A DNA stretch of 38,654 bases from Candidatus Merdivicinus faecavium (GTDB lineage Bacteria; Bacillota; Clostridia; Oscillospirales; Ruminococcaceae), in contig DVKD01000031.1 in the NCBI GenBank assembly GCA_018716285.1, forward strand, positions 1 to 38,654, written 5' to 3'. Shown piece by piece: positions 1 through 5,741 of this stretch. The notes under the pieces were generated by a model. The model did no database searches, was not told the origin of the DNA, and saw only the letters and a list, made by a program, of their open reading frames with translations. Position 1 is the first letter of the stretch; the number at the start of each line of letters is the position of its first letter. A program made the position numbers and the translations under genes.

Positions 1-131
1 TCTGCTAACCTACATTGACGGCTTTTACAACCCCATTCGTCCCCATTCTCACAACCATGGCCTCTCTCCCGTTCAAGCTGAAAACTTCTTCTTTCAACTT
101 TTTACTTGTCCTAATTCTTGACTATAGTCCA
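1..131 (+). mobile_element. Right end of an IS3-family insertion sequence (cut by window edge)
   Basis: The window opens inside the last codons of an IS3-family transposase. About ten bases after its stop region the sequence reaches a TGTCC...AGTCCA stretch (107-131). This has the form of a right terminal inverted repeat of the IS2/IS3 kind (TGTC inward, TCCA outward). The element would therefore end near 131. The left end is outside the window, so whether the copy is intact cannot be judged, and no target duplication can be checked. Confidence 0.5.
2..121 (+). CDS. IS3-family transposase OrfB, C-terminal 39 residues
   Basis: An open frame runs from the window edge to a TGA at 119-121. It encodes YIDGFYNPIRPHSHNHGLSP, the hallmark C-terminal stretch of the IS3-family integrase core (DDE transposase, OrfB), where YN..RPHS.....LSP is strongly conserved. 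The DDE catalytic residues lie upstream, outside the window. After LSP the tail is phenylalanine-rich and short, as in related elements. The AT-rich neighbourhood and the PD-(D/E)XK protein next door fit an accessory, transposon-visited region. Identification of the family is firm from the motif. The exact IS is not recognised. Confidence 0.7.
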   Translation: MLTYIDGFYNPIRPHSHNHGLSPVQAENFFFQLFTCPNS

Positions 132-161
132 AAGTAAAGAATACCTCAAATATGATTCAGC

Positions 162-199
162 AAGGCTGCCCGCCACTTCTGATGGGCGGCCTTATTTTT
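162..199 (+). terminator. Rho-independent terminator
   Basis: AAGGCTGCCC (162-171) pairs with GGGCGGCCTT (184-193), with one T-G wobble and a 12-nt loop, followed by ATTTTT. The T-run lies on the plus side only, so it serves rightward transcription coming from the IS end or from beyond the window. Confidence 0.75.
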
Positions 200-305
200 G
201 AGTAAACGGGATGCATGCAGCGAAACGACCGGGTATTCCTTCTCTTATTTTGATTGCGGAAATCCAATACTTCATGGCGTTTTCCAGAGCGACCTTTTGA
301 AACGG

Positions 306-334
306 TTGATTTTTTCACAAAAACCCTGTATAAT
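306..334 (+). promoter_or_regulatory. Sigma-70-type promoter of the PD-(D/E)XK gene
   Basis: TTGATT (306-311), a 17-bp spacer and a perfect TATAAT (329-334) lie just ahead of the start codon at 356. The expected transcription start is near 341, giving a very short leader that holds the AGGAAGG ribosome binding site. Confidence 0.7.
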
Positions 335-355
335 AAAGACAAAGAGGAAGGTGGG

Positions 356-955
356 ATGCCAATGGCTATGCGGATTACCGATGAAACCTTAATGGGGACA
401 TTCGAGCAGAAACGAGAGCTGGTACGCAGCTTCACCATGTTTGACGACGACTTTTTTGCCGTAGTCATGGAAGACAAGGCCGCGGCCCAGGAAGTCCTGC
501 GGGTGCTGACGGAGATTCCGGACCTGACGGTAAAGGAGATCAAAACCCAGTATTCCATCCGCAACCTGGGAACCCATTCAGTAATTCTGGACGCTTTGGC
601 GGAGGATTCTCAGCATAAGTTATATAACCTGGAATTGCAGGTGGCAGATCAGGACTCTCACCAAAAACGGGTGCGGTATTACCAATCGAACATTGACATT
701 TCCTACCTGGACAAAGGGCGGAAATATGAGGATCTGCCGGAACTGTACCTGATTTATATGACCAAATTTGACCTGTTCCATCTGGGACAGGCGAAATATA
801 CCATCAGCCGCAGTATCACAGGTACCGATGTCGTGTTGGATAACGGCGTCCATGAGCTGTACATCAATGCCGCCAATGACGACGGAACGGAAATTGCGGA
901 GTTGATGGAGTTTTTCACCGAAACCGGAACTCGGAAACCGCAGTTCCCAGATTAA
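356..955 (+). CDS. PD-(D/E)XK nuclease family transposase-like protein (Rpn-like), short form
   Basis: A 199-residue protein starting at ATG 356, chosen because AGGAAGG lies 5-10 bases upstream and a good promoter sits between this ATG and the longer in-frame start at 254. The N-terminal half (D79 in VILDA, then E93-L-Q95 in YNLELQV, then a basic stretch KRVRYYQ) matches the PD-(D/E)XK transposase family related to Rpn proteins, which are recombination-promoting nucleases. Members are usually near 300 residues and end with a variable tail. This copy stops soon after the LYLIYMTKFD strand and the N-D-x-x-E-I-A-E-L-M segment, so it may be a trimmed version. It stands alone between a terminator and a convergent operon. 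Whether it is active cannot be judged. Confidence 0.75.
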   Translation: MPMAMRITDETLMGTFEQKRELVRSFTMFDDDFFAVVMEDKAAAQEVLRVLTEIPDLTVKEIKTQYSIRNLGTHSVILDALAEDSQHKLYNLELQVADQDSHQKRVRYYQSNIDISYLDKGRKYEDLPELYLIYMTKFDLFHLGQAKYTISRSITGTDVVLDNGVHELYINAANDDGTEIAELMEFFTETGTRKPQFPD

Positions 956-1000
956 TCTCAGGCAACAATACTTGAATGTGTGTATAATTTCTCTTACTCA

Positions 1001-1056
1001 TGACAATACCCCCTGATGTAGTACTTACATTTTCCTACATCAGGGGTATTTTGTCA
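1001..1056. terminator. Long bidirectional hairpin between convergent genes
   Basis: AATACCCCCTGATGTAG (1005-1021) pairs with CTACATCAGGGGTATT (1035-1050) with one bulged C. Outside it, TGACA pairs with TGTCA. The loop is about 13 nt. It sits between the ends of the plus gene at 955 and the minus gene at 1080, and the A/T-rich outer stem suits termination in either direction. Confidence 0.7.
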
Positions 1057-1079
1057 CTGTCTGTTTTTACTGGTCCGGT

Positions 1080-1499
1080 TCACAGGACTGCGGATAACAA
1101 GAGATACGGAATCCCAGTGGAGGCCGTGTAATATCGCTCCTGCATTTTGCCGGCAATATAGACCCCAACGACAAAGCCTATGATAGCCATTATGACACGT
1201 ACCAAGGTCAGGCTGGGGATCAGTGTGTCCGCTATGTTCTCCCAAACCTCCAGGGCGGAAGGAGCCATATAAATTCCAAAGCCCGTGCCAATGGCCATGC
1301 TGACCAGGAACAGGGGCTTGGCGCTTCTTTTGCGGTTCAGCCTCTGCCCCGCGCCTTTCACGCTGCCGGAAGTTTTCTTCACTGCCGCCTGCCCGTCCTG
1401 CCCCTGTTCCGTTTCTTTGGAGGATGCGAACAGGCGGGCAATCTCCCAAACCAGCAAAACAAGGGAGAGTATCAGGAATACGAGCGTGTCGATTGGCAT
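1080..1499 (-). CDS. Small membrane protein, unknown function
   Basis: 139 residues starting at ATG 1499, with a purine-rich site (GGGGGGAAGG) a few bases upstream. Residues ~5-24 (LVFLILSLVLLVWEIARLF) form one membrane helix. They are followed by a polar, basic linker rich in Lys/Gln/Ser (~28-60), then two more hydrophobic segments (FLVSMAIGTGFGIYMAP and the VIMAIIGFVVGVYIAG region). No family is recognised. It is the last gene of a minus-strand group and ends just before the hairpin at 1001-1056. The 14-base gap to the upstream membrane protein suggests co-transcription. Confidence 0.55.
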   Translation of the reverse strand: MPIDTLVFLILSLVLLVWEIARLFASSKETEQGQDGQAAVKKTSGSVKGAGQRLNRKRSAKPLFLVSMAIGTGFGIYMAPSALEVWENIADTLIPSLTLVRVIMAIIGFVVGVYIAGKMQERYYTASTGIPYLLLSAVL

Positions 1500-1513
1500 A
1501 GACCTTCCCCCCT

Positions 1514-1972
1514 TTACTCAGAAAGCTTCATCCATACAATATAGATGATAACCAACAAGAAAAAAAGCGCCATAATAGATGCGGACAAAATCGTAGCGAC
1601 AATCCAATAGAAAACATACCCCAGTGAGAAACAAATGAGCTCCAAAAAGAAGAAGGCGTACACCTTTTTCGCACTGTATATGTTGAGCGCACTGACAATG
1701 ACAACCAGTATGATCTCCAGCACATTTGCGATCGGAAGCAGGGAATCAAAATGAAAAAGGTAGTCCGCCATATTGGCTATAACCTGTATTGCCGCATCGA
1801 TTCCCATCAGTATGCAGCTCAGAAGCATCCGATTGTTCTCCCGTACGCCGTTCTGCCTTATGACACACAGCTCCAATAGAGCGGAAAAAGACAGGAGCAG
1901 GAAAAAGATATGCGCCATAATGGTACCAGAGGTCGAAAACCGGCATAGCAAGGCATAAAACTTTTCATACAT
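1514..1972 (-). CDS. Polytopic membrane protein, unknown function
   Basis: 152 residues with about four hydrophobic helices (around IMAHIFFLLLSFSALLEL, MLLSCILMGIDAAIQVIA, VLEIILVVIVSALN and the Phe/Ile-rich C-terminal half). I chose the ATG at 1972 because GGGGAG lies 7 bases upstream. The in-frame ATGs at 1993/1990 lack a ribosome binding site. No family is recognised. It is closely followed by the other small membrane protein (1499), so the two probably act or are expressed together. The sequence is AT-rich compared with the right half of the window. Confidence 0.55.
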   Translation of the reverse strand: MYEKFYALLCRFSTSGTIMAHIFFLLLSFSALLELCVIRQNGVRENNRMLLSCILMGIDAAIQVIANMADYLFHFDSLLPIANVLEIILVVIVSALNIYSAKKVYAFFFLELICFSLGYVFYWIVATILSASIMALFFLLVIIYIVWMKLSE

Positions 1973-2040
1973 TCTCCCACTCCCCTTCATCATACGGTCA
2001 GTTTTCTATGAATTGGCCGGATGATTTCTTTGTGCTGCCG

Positions 2041-2865
2041 TCAGGAAACCCTTGTCAATGTCGCGCCCGTACACTGCCGAATCTTACCTTGCCACCCCGG
2101 CCCTTCCTTCACGACTTCAAAATGCAGCTCAACTGAATCAGAATCGTTGAATATGAGTGTCCCTTCATAGATGCTTCCAGTAAGATCTTCTAATGTAAAA
2201 GCAATTTCGCTATCCGACCATGCAGCTACAGCAGGTTTTGTAGAAAGCAAATAAGTACCTCCATCTTCCGAAACTTCAGCATAGAAAAGGGTGAGGGAAT
2301 TATTTTCTGCTTCCAATACTGTGATTTGCTGACGGCCTGTTGCAATTTCGTTCAAAGAAGTCCGCACACTAAAATCGCCTTCATATGTGCCTACTAAGCT
2401 TGAAATATCACTGTCCGTACTGCCGCTATCTGCACTGCTGCTTACATCAATTGGAATGCCTGCTTGACTTTTTGCATCCGCCAGATCAATGAGTCCCCAC
2501 AGGCCGTCCTGCTTGGCCCAAAGCTGGTTATTCCAGGAAGGCGCCATCGCTTCCAGTTCGCCGAACTCAATCAGTGTGGTCCCATCCCGGTACAGCAGAC
2601 CGTACTCCCCATCCTTTCGGACAACGATGGTATACTCGTTGACCGAAACGTCGTAACCAGTGATGTTAGAGATATTATCTAAGGACAGATAGACTTCATC
2701 ATTGATTACTTTCACAGGATAATACCGTTTGGTATCATCAGGGTAACGAATGGATATATACTGTGTTGGAGAGACTTCTTTTTCTGTCGCTGTAACCGGA
2801 AAGGAGGAAGTGAGCAACAGCGTCAAACATAATAACAATGAAAATAAAGCGCGAAGGGATCTCAT
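2041..2865 (-). CDS. Secreted protein with WG-repeat-like segment, unknown function
   Basis: 274 residues. A classical signal peptide spans residues 1-26 (basic MRS, hydrophobic LFSLLLCLTLLL, small-residue cleavage region near VTA/TE). The next ~90 residues (IRYPDDTKRYYPVKVINDEVYLSL, of which only the pattern matters) resemble copper amine oxidase N-terminal-like or stalk domains. They are followed by D-G-E-Y-G-L-L and Q-D-G-L-W-G-L-I-D, a WG-repeat style pair. A Ser/Asp-rich linker (~143-158) leads to a C-terminal beta-rich domain. The start codon overlaps the stop of the upstream gene (ATGA, 2862-2865), so translation is probably coupled to it. Export outside the membrane is likely; the function is unknown. 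Confidence 0.6.
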   Translation of the reverse strand: MRSLRALFSLLLCLTLLLTSSFPVTATEKEVSPTQYISIRYPDDTKRYYPVKVINDEVYLSLDNISNITGYDVSVNEYTIVVRKDGEYGLLYRDGTTLIEFGELEAMAPSWNNQLWAKQDGLWGLIDLADAKSQAGIPIDVSSSADSGSTDSDISSLVGTYEGDFSVRTSLNEIATGRQQITVLEAENNSLTLFYAEVSEDGGTYLLSTKPAVAAWSDSEIAFTLEDLTGSIYEGTLIFNDSDSVELHFEVVKEGPGWQGKIRQCTGATLTRVS

Positions 2866-3428
2866 GATGCTCCTCCTTCCGTAGTAAACAGAGACGAAAC
2901 AAACTCACTGATTCCACCTAGCAAGGCGTTAGAAAATGTACGAGTCATAGAAATTTTATCCTCTTCTCCAAAACGATATACAGTGGCTTCGCACGAGTAA
3001 ATTTTTCTATAATCTGTATTCCGGGCAGACTCAATCGTGAAATTTATTATATCTTCCACCACAATTTCTTCCCGGTCTTCAGAAAGCAATTGGGTAAAAG
3101 CCTTCTCAAAATCCACATTCTCAATTTCAAGATATACAGTAACAGAATCTCGATTCATTTTACTACCCGTTATGGCGTATGTAATCGTTTGGGACAAAGC
3201 GGATTGTGCATGTGAGAATTCTTGCGGATTAGATGGATTGTGGATGAGTAATTCAGCGCACCTTTTTGCATCCTGCTGAATATAAGAATCCATAAACTGG
3301 CTTACGCACTCTTCAGCACCTTTTTTTCTGTCTTGTATGTTCCATAAAAGCAGTAATGCCAGAATAACAAACGATATCGTCAAAAGCGTCAACTCCAAAA
3401 TTATTGCTTGTTTACGTTGTTTCTTCAT
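2862..3428 (-). CDS. Membrane-anchored extracytoplasmic protein, unknown function
   Basis: 188 residues starting at ATG 3428, with AGGAGAG ten bases upstream. A TTG two codons earlier is too close to that site. A basic N-terminus (MKKQRKQ) precedes one hydrophobic helix (~8-30) that lacks a cleavage motif, so the protein is probably a single-pass anchor with the remaining ~155 residues outside. The outer part has the look of an NTF2-like or DUF4878-type lumenal domain (AEECVSQFMDSYIQQD...AELL), but this is only a resemblance. The stop overlaps the start of the secreted protein downstream (ATGA). Its own ATG overlaps the stop of a truncated frame upstream (3425-3538), hinting at an older, longer operon. 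Confidence 0.55.
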   Translation of the reverse strand: MKKQRKQAIILELTLLTISFVILALLLLWNIQDRKKGAEECVSQFMDSYIQQDAKRCAELLIHNPSNPQEFSHAQSALSQTITYAITGSKMNRDSVTVYLEIENVDFEKAFTQLLSEDREEIVVEDIINFTIESARNTDYRKIYSCEATVYRFGEEDKISMTRTFSNALLGGISEFVSSLFTTEGGAS

Positions 3429-3538
3429 AGACAAGACACTCTCCTTTGCCTCTGAGATGCCAATTCGGCAGATACAACTGCTACCACAGTAACAGCTAAA
3501 ATTGTTAAAACTCCATCTTTTTCAAATTCTGCTCTTGC
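3425..3538 (-). pseudogene. 5'-truncated gene fragment (37 codons) with hydrophobic C-terminus
   Basis: Reading leftward from 3538, just after an in-frame TAG (3541-3539), an open frame of 37 codons encodes a polar stretch (ARAEFEKDG), a hydrophobic segment (VLTILAVTVVAVVSAELA) and a basic tail. It ends in a TGA at 3427-3425 that overlaps the ATG of the next gene (ATGA). There is no usable start codon. The coding-like composition and the coupled ATGA junction suggest the surviving 3' end of a gene that once headed this operon, later cut off by the arrival of the Crp/Fnr gene or by deletion. Confidence 0.4.
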
Positions 3539-3544
3539 CTAAGC

Positions 3545-4129
3545 TTATTGATTGCTGCTTCCTCGTACTGTATGTATGCGGCTGAAATGCACCGGCGATA
3601 TTCCAAGAAAAGATGCAATATATTTTTGCGTGATTCGATCAATCACTCCCGGATATGCCGACAAAAACCACTGGTAGCGGTCTGCGGCGCTTTTCTGACT
3701 TACGACGCTCTTGATTTCCCAGTGAGAGCGCAGTGACTCGACAAGAAGCCGGTTATACACGCGGATTAAATCCGGGTGCTCTTCTAAAAGATCCTTCACA
3801 ACTGCAACCGGCAAGCAAAAAATATCGGTATCCGTCAGGGCCTCAATATTCATCGTCGCGGTTGCATCGTCCCCAAACGCAAAGCACGACATCGCCGGTG
3901 TTCCGCATTTCACAAGCAGGCAGTCGGTAATGTCCTTTCCCCCTATGTCAAAATAGAAGCCGCGCAGAATGCCATTGCGCAGAAAATAGAGATCCTTTTG
4001 TACGGCTCCGACTCCAATCAGCAGTTCACCTTTTGTAAGGTGACGGATATCCGTTGCATCACAGAGCAGCCGCAGCAGTTTTTCATCCGAAATTTCCAAA
4101 ATATCCTGATAAAATGTTTTGATCAGCAT
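3545..4129 (-). CDS. Crp/Fnr-family transcriptional regulator
   Basis: 194 residues. The N-terminal ~115 residues form a cyclic-nucleotide-binding-like beta-roll (TKGELLIGVGAVQKDLYFL..GILRGFYFD). This version lacks an obvious cysteine cluster, so it is not a classical iron-sulfur Fnr. The dimer helix follows (EEHPDLIRVYNRLLVESL). The C-terminal helix-turn-helix (ITQKYIASFLGISPVHFSRI) carries the typical A..LG.....SRI pattern of this family. It ends shortly after the recognition helix, so it is somewhat shorter than usual. An inverted repeat and promoter lie directly upstream (4160-4201), suggesting autoregulation. The genes downstream on the same strand are candidate targets. Ligand unknown. 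Confidence 0.8.
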   Translation of the reverse strand: MLIKTFYQDILEISDEKLLRLLCDATDIRHLTKGELLIGVGAVQKDLYFLRNGILRGFYFDIGGKDITDCLLVKCGTPAMSCFAFGDDATATMNIEALTDTDIFCLPVAVVKDLLEEHPDLIRVYNRLLVESLRSHWEIKSVVSQKSAADRYQWFLSAYPGVIDRITQKYIASFLGISPVHFSRIHTVRGSSNQ

Positions 4130-4159
4130 CTGTCGTATCTTCCCGATTTTTGTATTTTT

Positions 4160-4187
4160 ACTATAGCACAGATTAGAAATAATTGCA
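4160..4187 (-). promoter_or_regulatory. Promoter of the Crp/Fnr gene
   Basis: On the minus strand a TATAGT (-10) occupies 4165-4160, with a weak -35 (TGCAAT) at 4187-4182, spacer 16. Transcription would start near 4153. A weak -35 next to an activator-type inverted repeat (4188-4201) is the usual arrangement of an activated promoter. Apart from this element I see nothing definite in 4130-4467. Confidence 0.45.
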
Positions 4188-4201
4188 TTAACAAATGTTA
4201 A
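4188..4201. promoter_or_regulatory. Inverted repeat TTAACA-AA-TGTTAA, candidate Crp/Fnr-type operator
   Basis: A perfect 6+6 inverted repeat with a 2-bp centre. Its centre (4194.5) is 41-42 bases from the predicted transcription start of the Crp/Fnr gene. That is the classical class II activator position. Assignment to this regulator is inference from position and symmetry. Confidence 0.4.
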
Positions 4202-4467
4202 GATATGCAGCGTTTTTTATAATATTTGAAATGCATTGTGGCCGGAATTTATAAATAGCGTACCTGTCAGCACCGTTTTTTTCTTTAATTTGTAAAAATT
4301 TATTGACGATTTCATGATTTTAATGACCTCCCCTGGATTTGGTTCAGTCCCAGGAAATAGAAATGCAACCAGTTGGACCTGCGCTATAAAGAATGACGTT
4401 ATTCTCATTTGAAAAGTACCGGCTATCTGAAACGATGGGCAGCTATATTTTTGAAGGAGGCGTTGTT

Positions 4468-4548
4468 ATGAATAAGCCATCTGAAAATACTTCAGAAAAA
4501 ATGAACATCACCGTGAATGGTCATGAAGTCACGCTTGCTAATTCATAA
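4468..4548 (+). CDS. 26-residue ORF, probable remnant of a cyclophilin-like-fold protein
   Basis: ATG 4468 is preceded by a strong GAAGGAGG ribosome binding site seven bases away. The frame encodes 26 residues ending at TAA 4546. The second half (MNITVNGHEVTL) looks like the first beta strands of small cyclophilin-like-fold proteins, which begin I.I.VNG.....L and run to ~110 residues. Here the frame stops at once. Either this is the broken 5' end of such a gene or a genuine short peptide. A small AAATGCC/GGCATTT hairpin follows the stop. No partner gene is evident. Confidence 0.35.
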   Translation: MNKPSENTSEKMNITVNGHEVTLANS

Positions 4549-4623
4549 ATGCCATTTCTCCCGGCATTTGTGAATTGGCAAATGTATACCATGAACCATT
4601 GGGAATCATATTGAAATGGCATA

Positions 4624-4652
4624 TTGTAATTTTATTAGCGGCAATTTATAAT
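4624..4652 (+). promoter_or_regulatory. Promoter of the lipoprotein gene at 4813
   Basis: TTGTAA (4624-4629), a 17-bp spacer and TATAAT (4647-4652). Transcription would start near 4659 and leave a leader of ~150 bases before the ATG at 4813. Confidence 0.6.
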
Positions 4653-4812
4653 AAAAGTAGAATTATTTTCCATTTTGTAAGCTGCATACCGAAGGCGTAA
4701 GAGCCGTTGATGTCCGATGCATGCGAGCCGGAGACCCTCCCGGCCGGCACTCCCGCGTTGATGGCTTCAAGAACTGCTGAAAAAATATCCGCAATAGAAA
4801 GGAAGGGTACCC
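4653..4812 (+). other. ~150-nt leader, possibly structured
   Basis: This untranslated leader is more GC-rich than its surroundings. It contains GATG...CGATGC...GAGCCGGAGACC...CCGGCCGG (about 4708-4765), which resembles the 3' part of cobalamin riboswitches (AAGCC..GA.GACC.GCC). The conserved 5' core of that riboswitch class is not seen, so a functional riboswitch is unlikely; a remnant or chance similarity remains. GCCGG/CCGGC can form a hairpin. No T-run follows. Confidence 0.2.
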
Positions 4813-5568
4813 ATGAAAAAACTGTGCTGTTTCCTGATCGGAATTCTGCTCCTTTGCTGTAGCTGCGCCCAATCGGGCGACACGGCCGGGTATGCGCCCG
4901 ACCGGCATCAATACGATGAAGAAACGCGGCTCGAGCAAAATGAAAACACAGAAAATACAGAAAGCACAAATTCGAGTATCTTCATGACTGTGCCGGAGGA
5001 TGAACAGTTTGAATTTATGACGCTTGTTTCAGACGTGATCCTGACCGGCACCGTCGCAGATGACGGAGTCACAACACGGGAACCGCTTCTTGGAGACATT
5101 CCCAACGGACCTGAAGCCGATGTCACGGCCTATCAGGTCAACGTCCGTGAAGTCTGGCAGGGTGAGTGTGACGAAGAACAGATCACCTTGAAGTTCTACT
5201 GGCCCCACCAGACCCGCCCATTCAAAAACGACGAGTTGATTCTCTTTCTGCGCTGGCAGTGGACTGACTTTTACACGCCTATAACTGCTGACAATGACAG
5301 CGTGTTTGTTATCAATCCTCCCGAAAACAAGCTGTTCCCCTTGTCCACGCAGCAGGATATTATCGCATATGACAATCAAAGTGTTGAGACCCTGAAGTCT
5401 GACGTCGCGGAAACCGTGGAGGAATTCCGAGCTGCGACAGAATATGATTATCTGGTAGGAGCTGTAGGCCTGCTGGCCTTGACCGAGGACGACCCACTCT
5501 ATGACAAGTATTGGGAGATCTACCATGACAATCCATTCAGCATTCAATACGCCGAAATTTTCGAGTAG
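4813..5568 (+). CDS. Lipoprotein, unknown function
   Basis: 251 residues, ATG at 4813 after AAGGAAGG. A lipoprotein-type signal (MKKLCCFLIGILLLCCSC) places the lipidated cysteine near residue 18. A polar, Glu/Asn/Thr-rich linker of ~40 residues follows, which would hold the rest away from the membrane. The remaining ~190 residues contain a beta-rich stretch (DVILTGTV...VTAYQVNVREVWQGE) similar in style to the OB-like domains of other Gram-positive lipoproteins, but I do not recognise a family. It is monocistronic, with its own promoter upstream and a hairpin (5648-5683) downstream. Anchoring on the outer face of the membrane is likely. Confidence 0.6.
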   Translation: MKKLCCFLIGILLLCCSCAQSGDTAGYAPDRHQYDEETRLEQNENTENTESTNSSIFMTVPEDEQFEFMTLVSDVILTGTVADDGVTTREPLLGDIPNGPEADVTAYQVNVREVWQGECDEEQITLKFYWPHQTRPFKNDELILFLRWQWTDFYTPITADNDSVFVINPPENKLFPLSTQQDIIAYDNQSVETLKSDVAETVEEFRAATEYDYLVGAVGLLALTEDDPLYDKYWEIYHDNPFSIQYAEIFE

Positions 5569-5647
5569 GATTTTCCCTGCACCCGCGGGCAGGGGCTCTC
5601 CGGGCTGATGCTCCTTCCCCTATTGTTATCGGATAAATGACTGGCAA

Positions 5648-5683
5648 CGCCCCCGGCTTTCATTTTTGCTGAAGCCGGGGGCG
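5648..5683. terminator. Strong 12-bp hairpin between convergent genes
   Basis: CGCCCCCGGCTT (5648-5659) pairs perfectly with AAGCCGGGGGCG (5672-5683), loop 12 nt. No T-run follows on either strand, so it is a termination or 3'-end stability structure by position (between the convergent genes ending at 5568 and 5742) rather than a textbook terminator. Confidence 0.5.
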
Positions 5684-5741
5684 GTGGGAAATAAGCGGAT
5701 GAAAGAAACAATAAGAGCAACAGCCCATATTGTAATTGCGG

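Noticed and set aside
356-955. PD-(D/E)XK protein as a toxin or anti-phage system component
   Set aside because: It is monocistronic without a partner gene and matches the transposase/Rpn-type family; no defence neighbours are present.
4217-4408. 63-codon minus-strand ORF between the Crp/Fnr gene and the tiny ORF
   Set aside because: No ribosome binding site, no homology, composition like non-coding AT-rich DNA.
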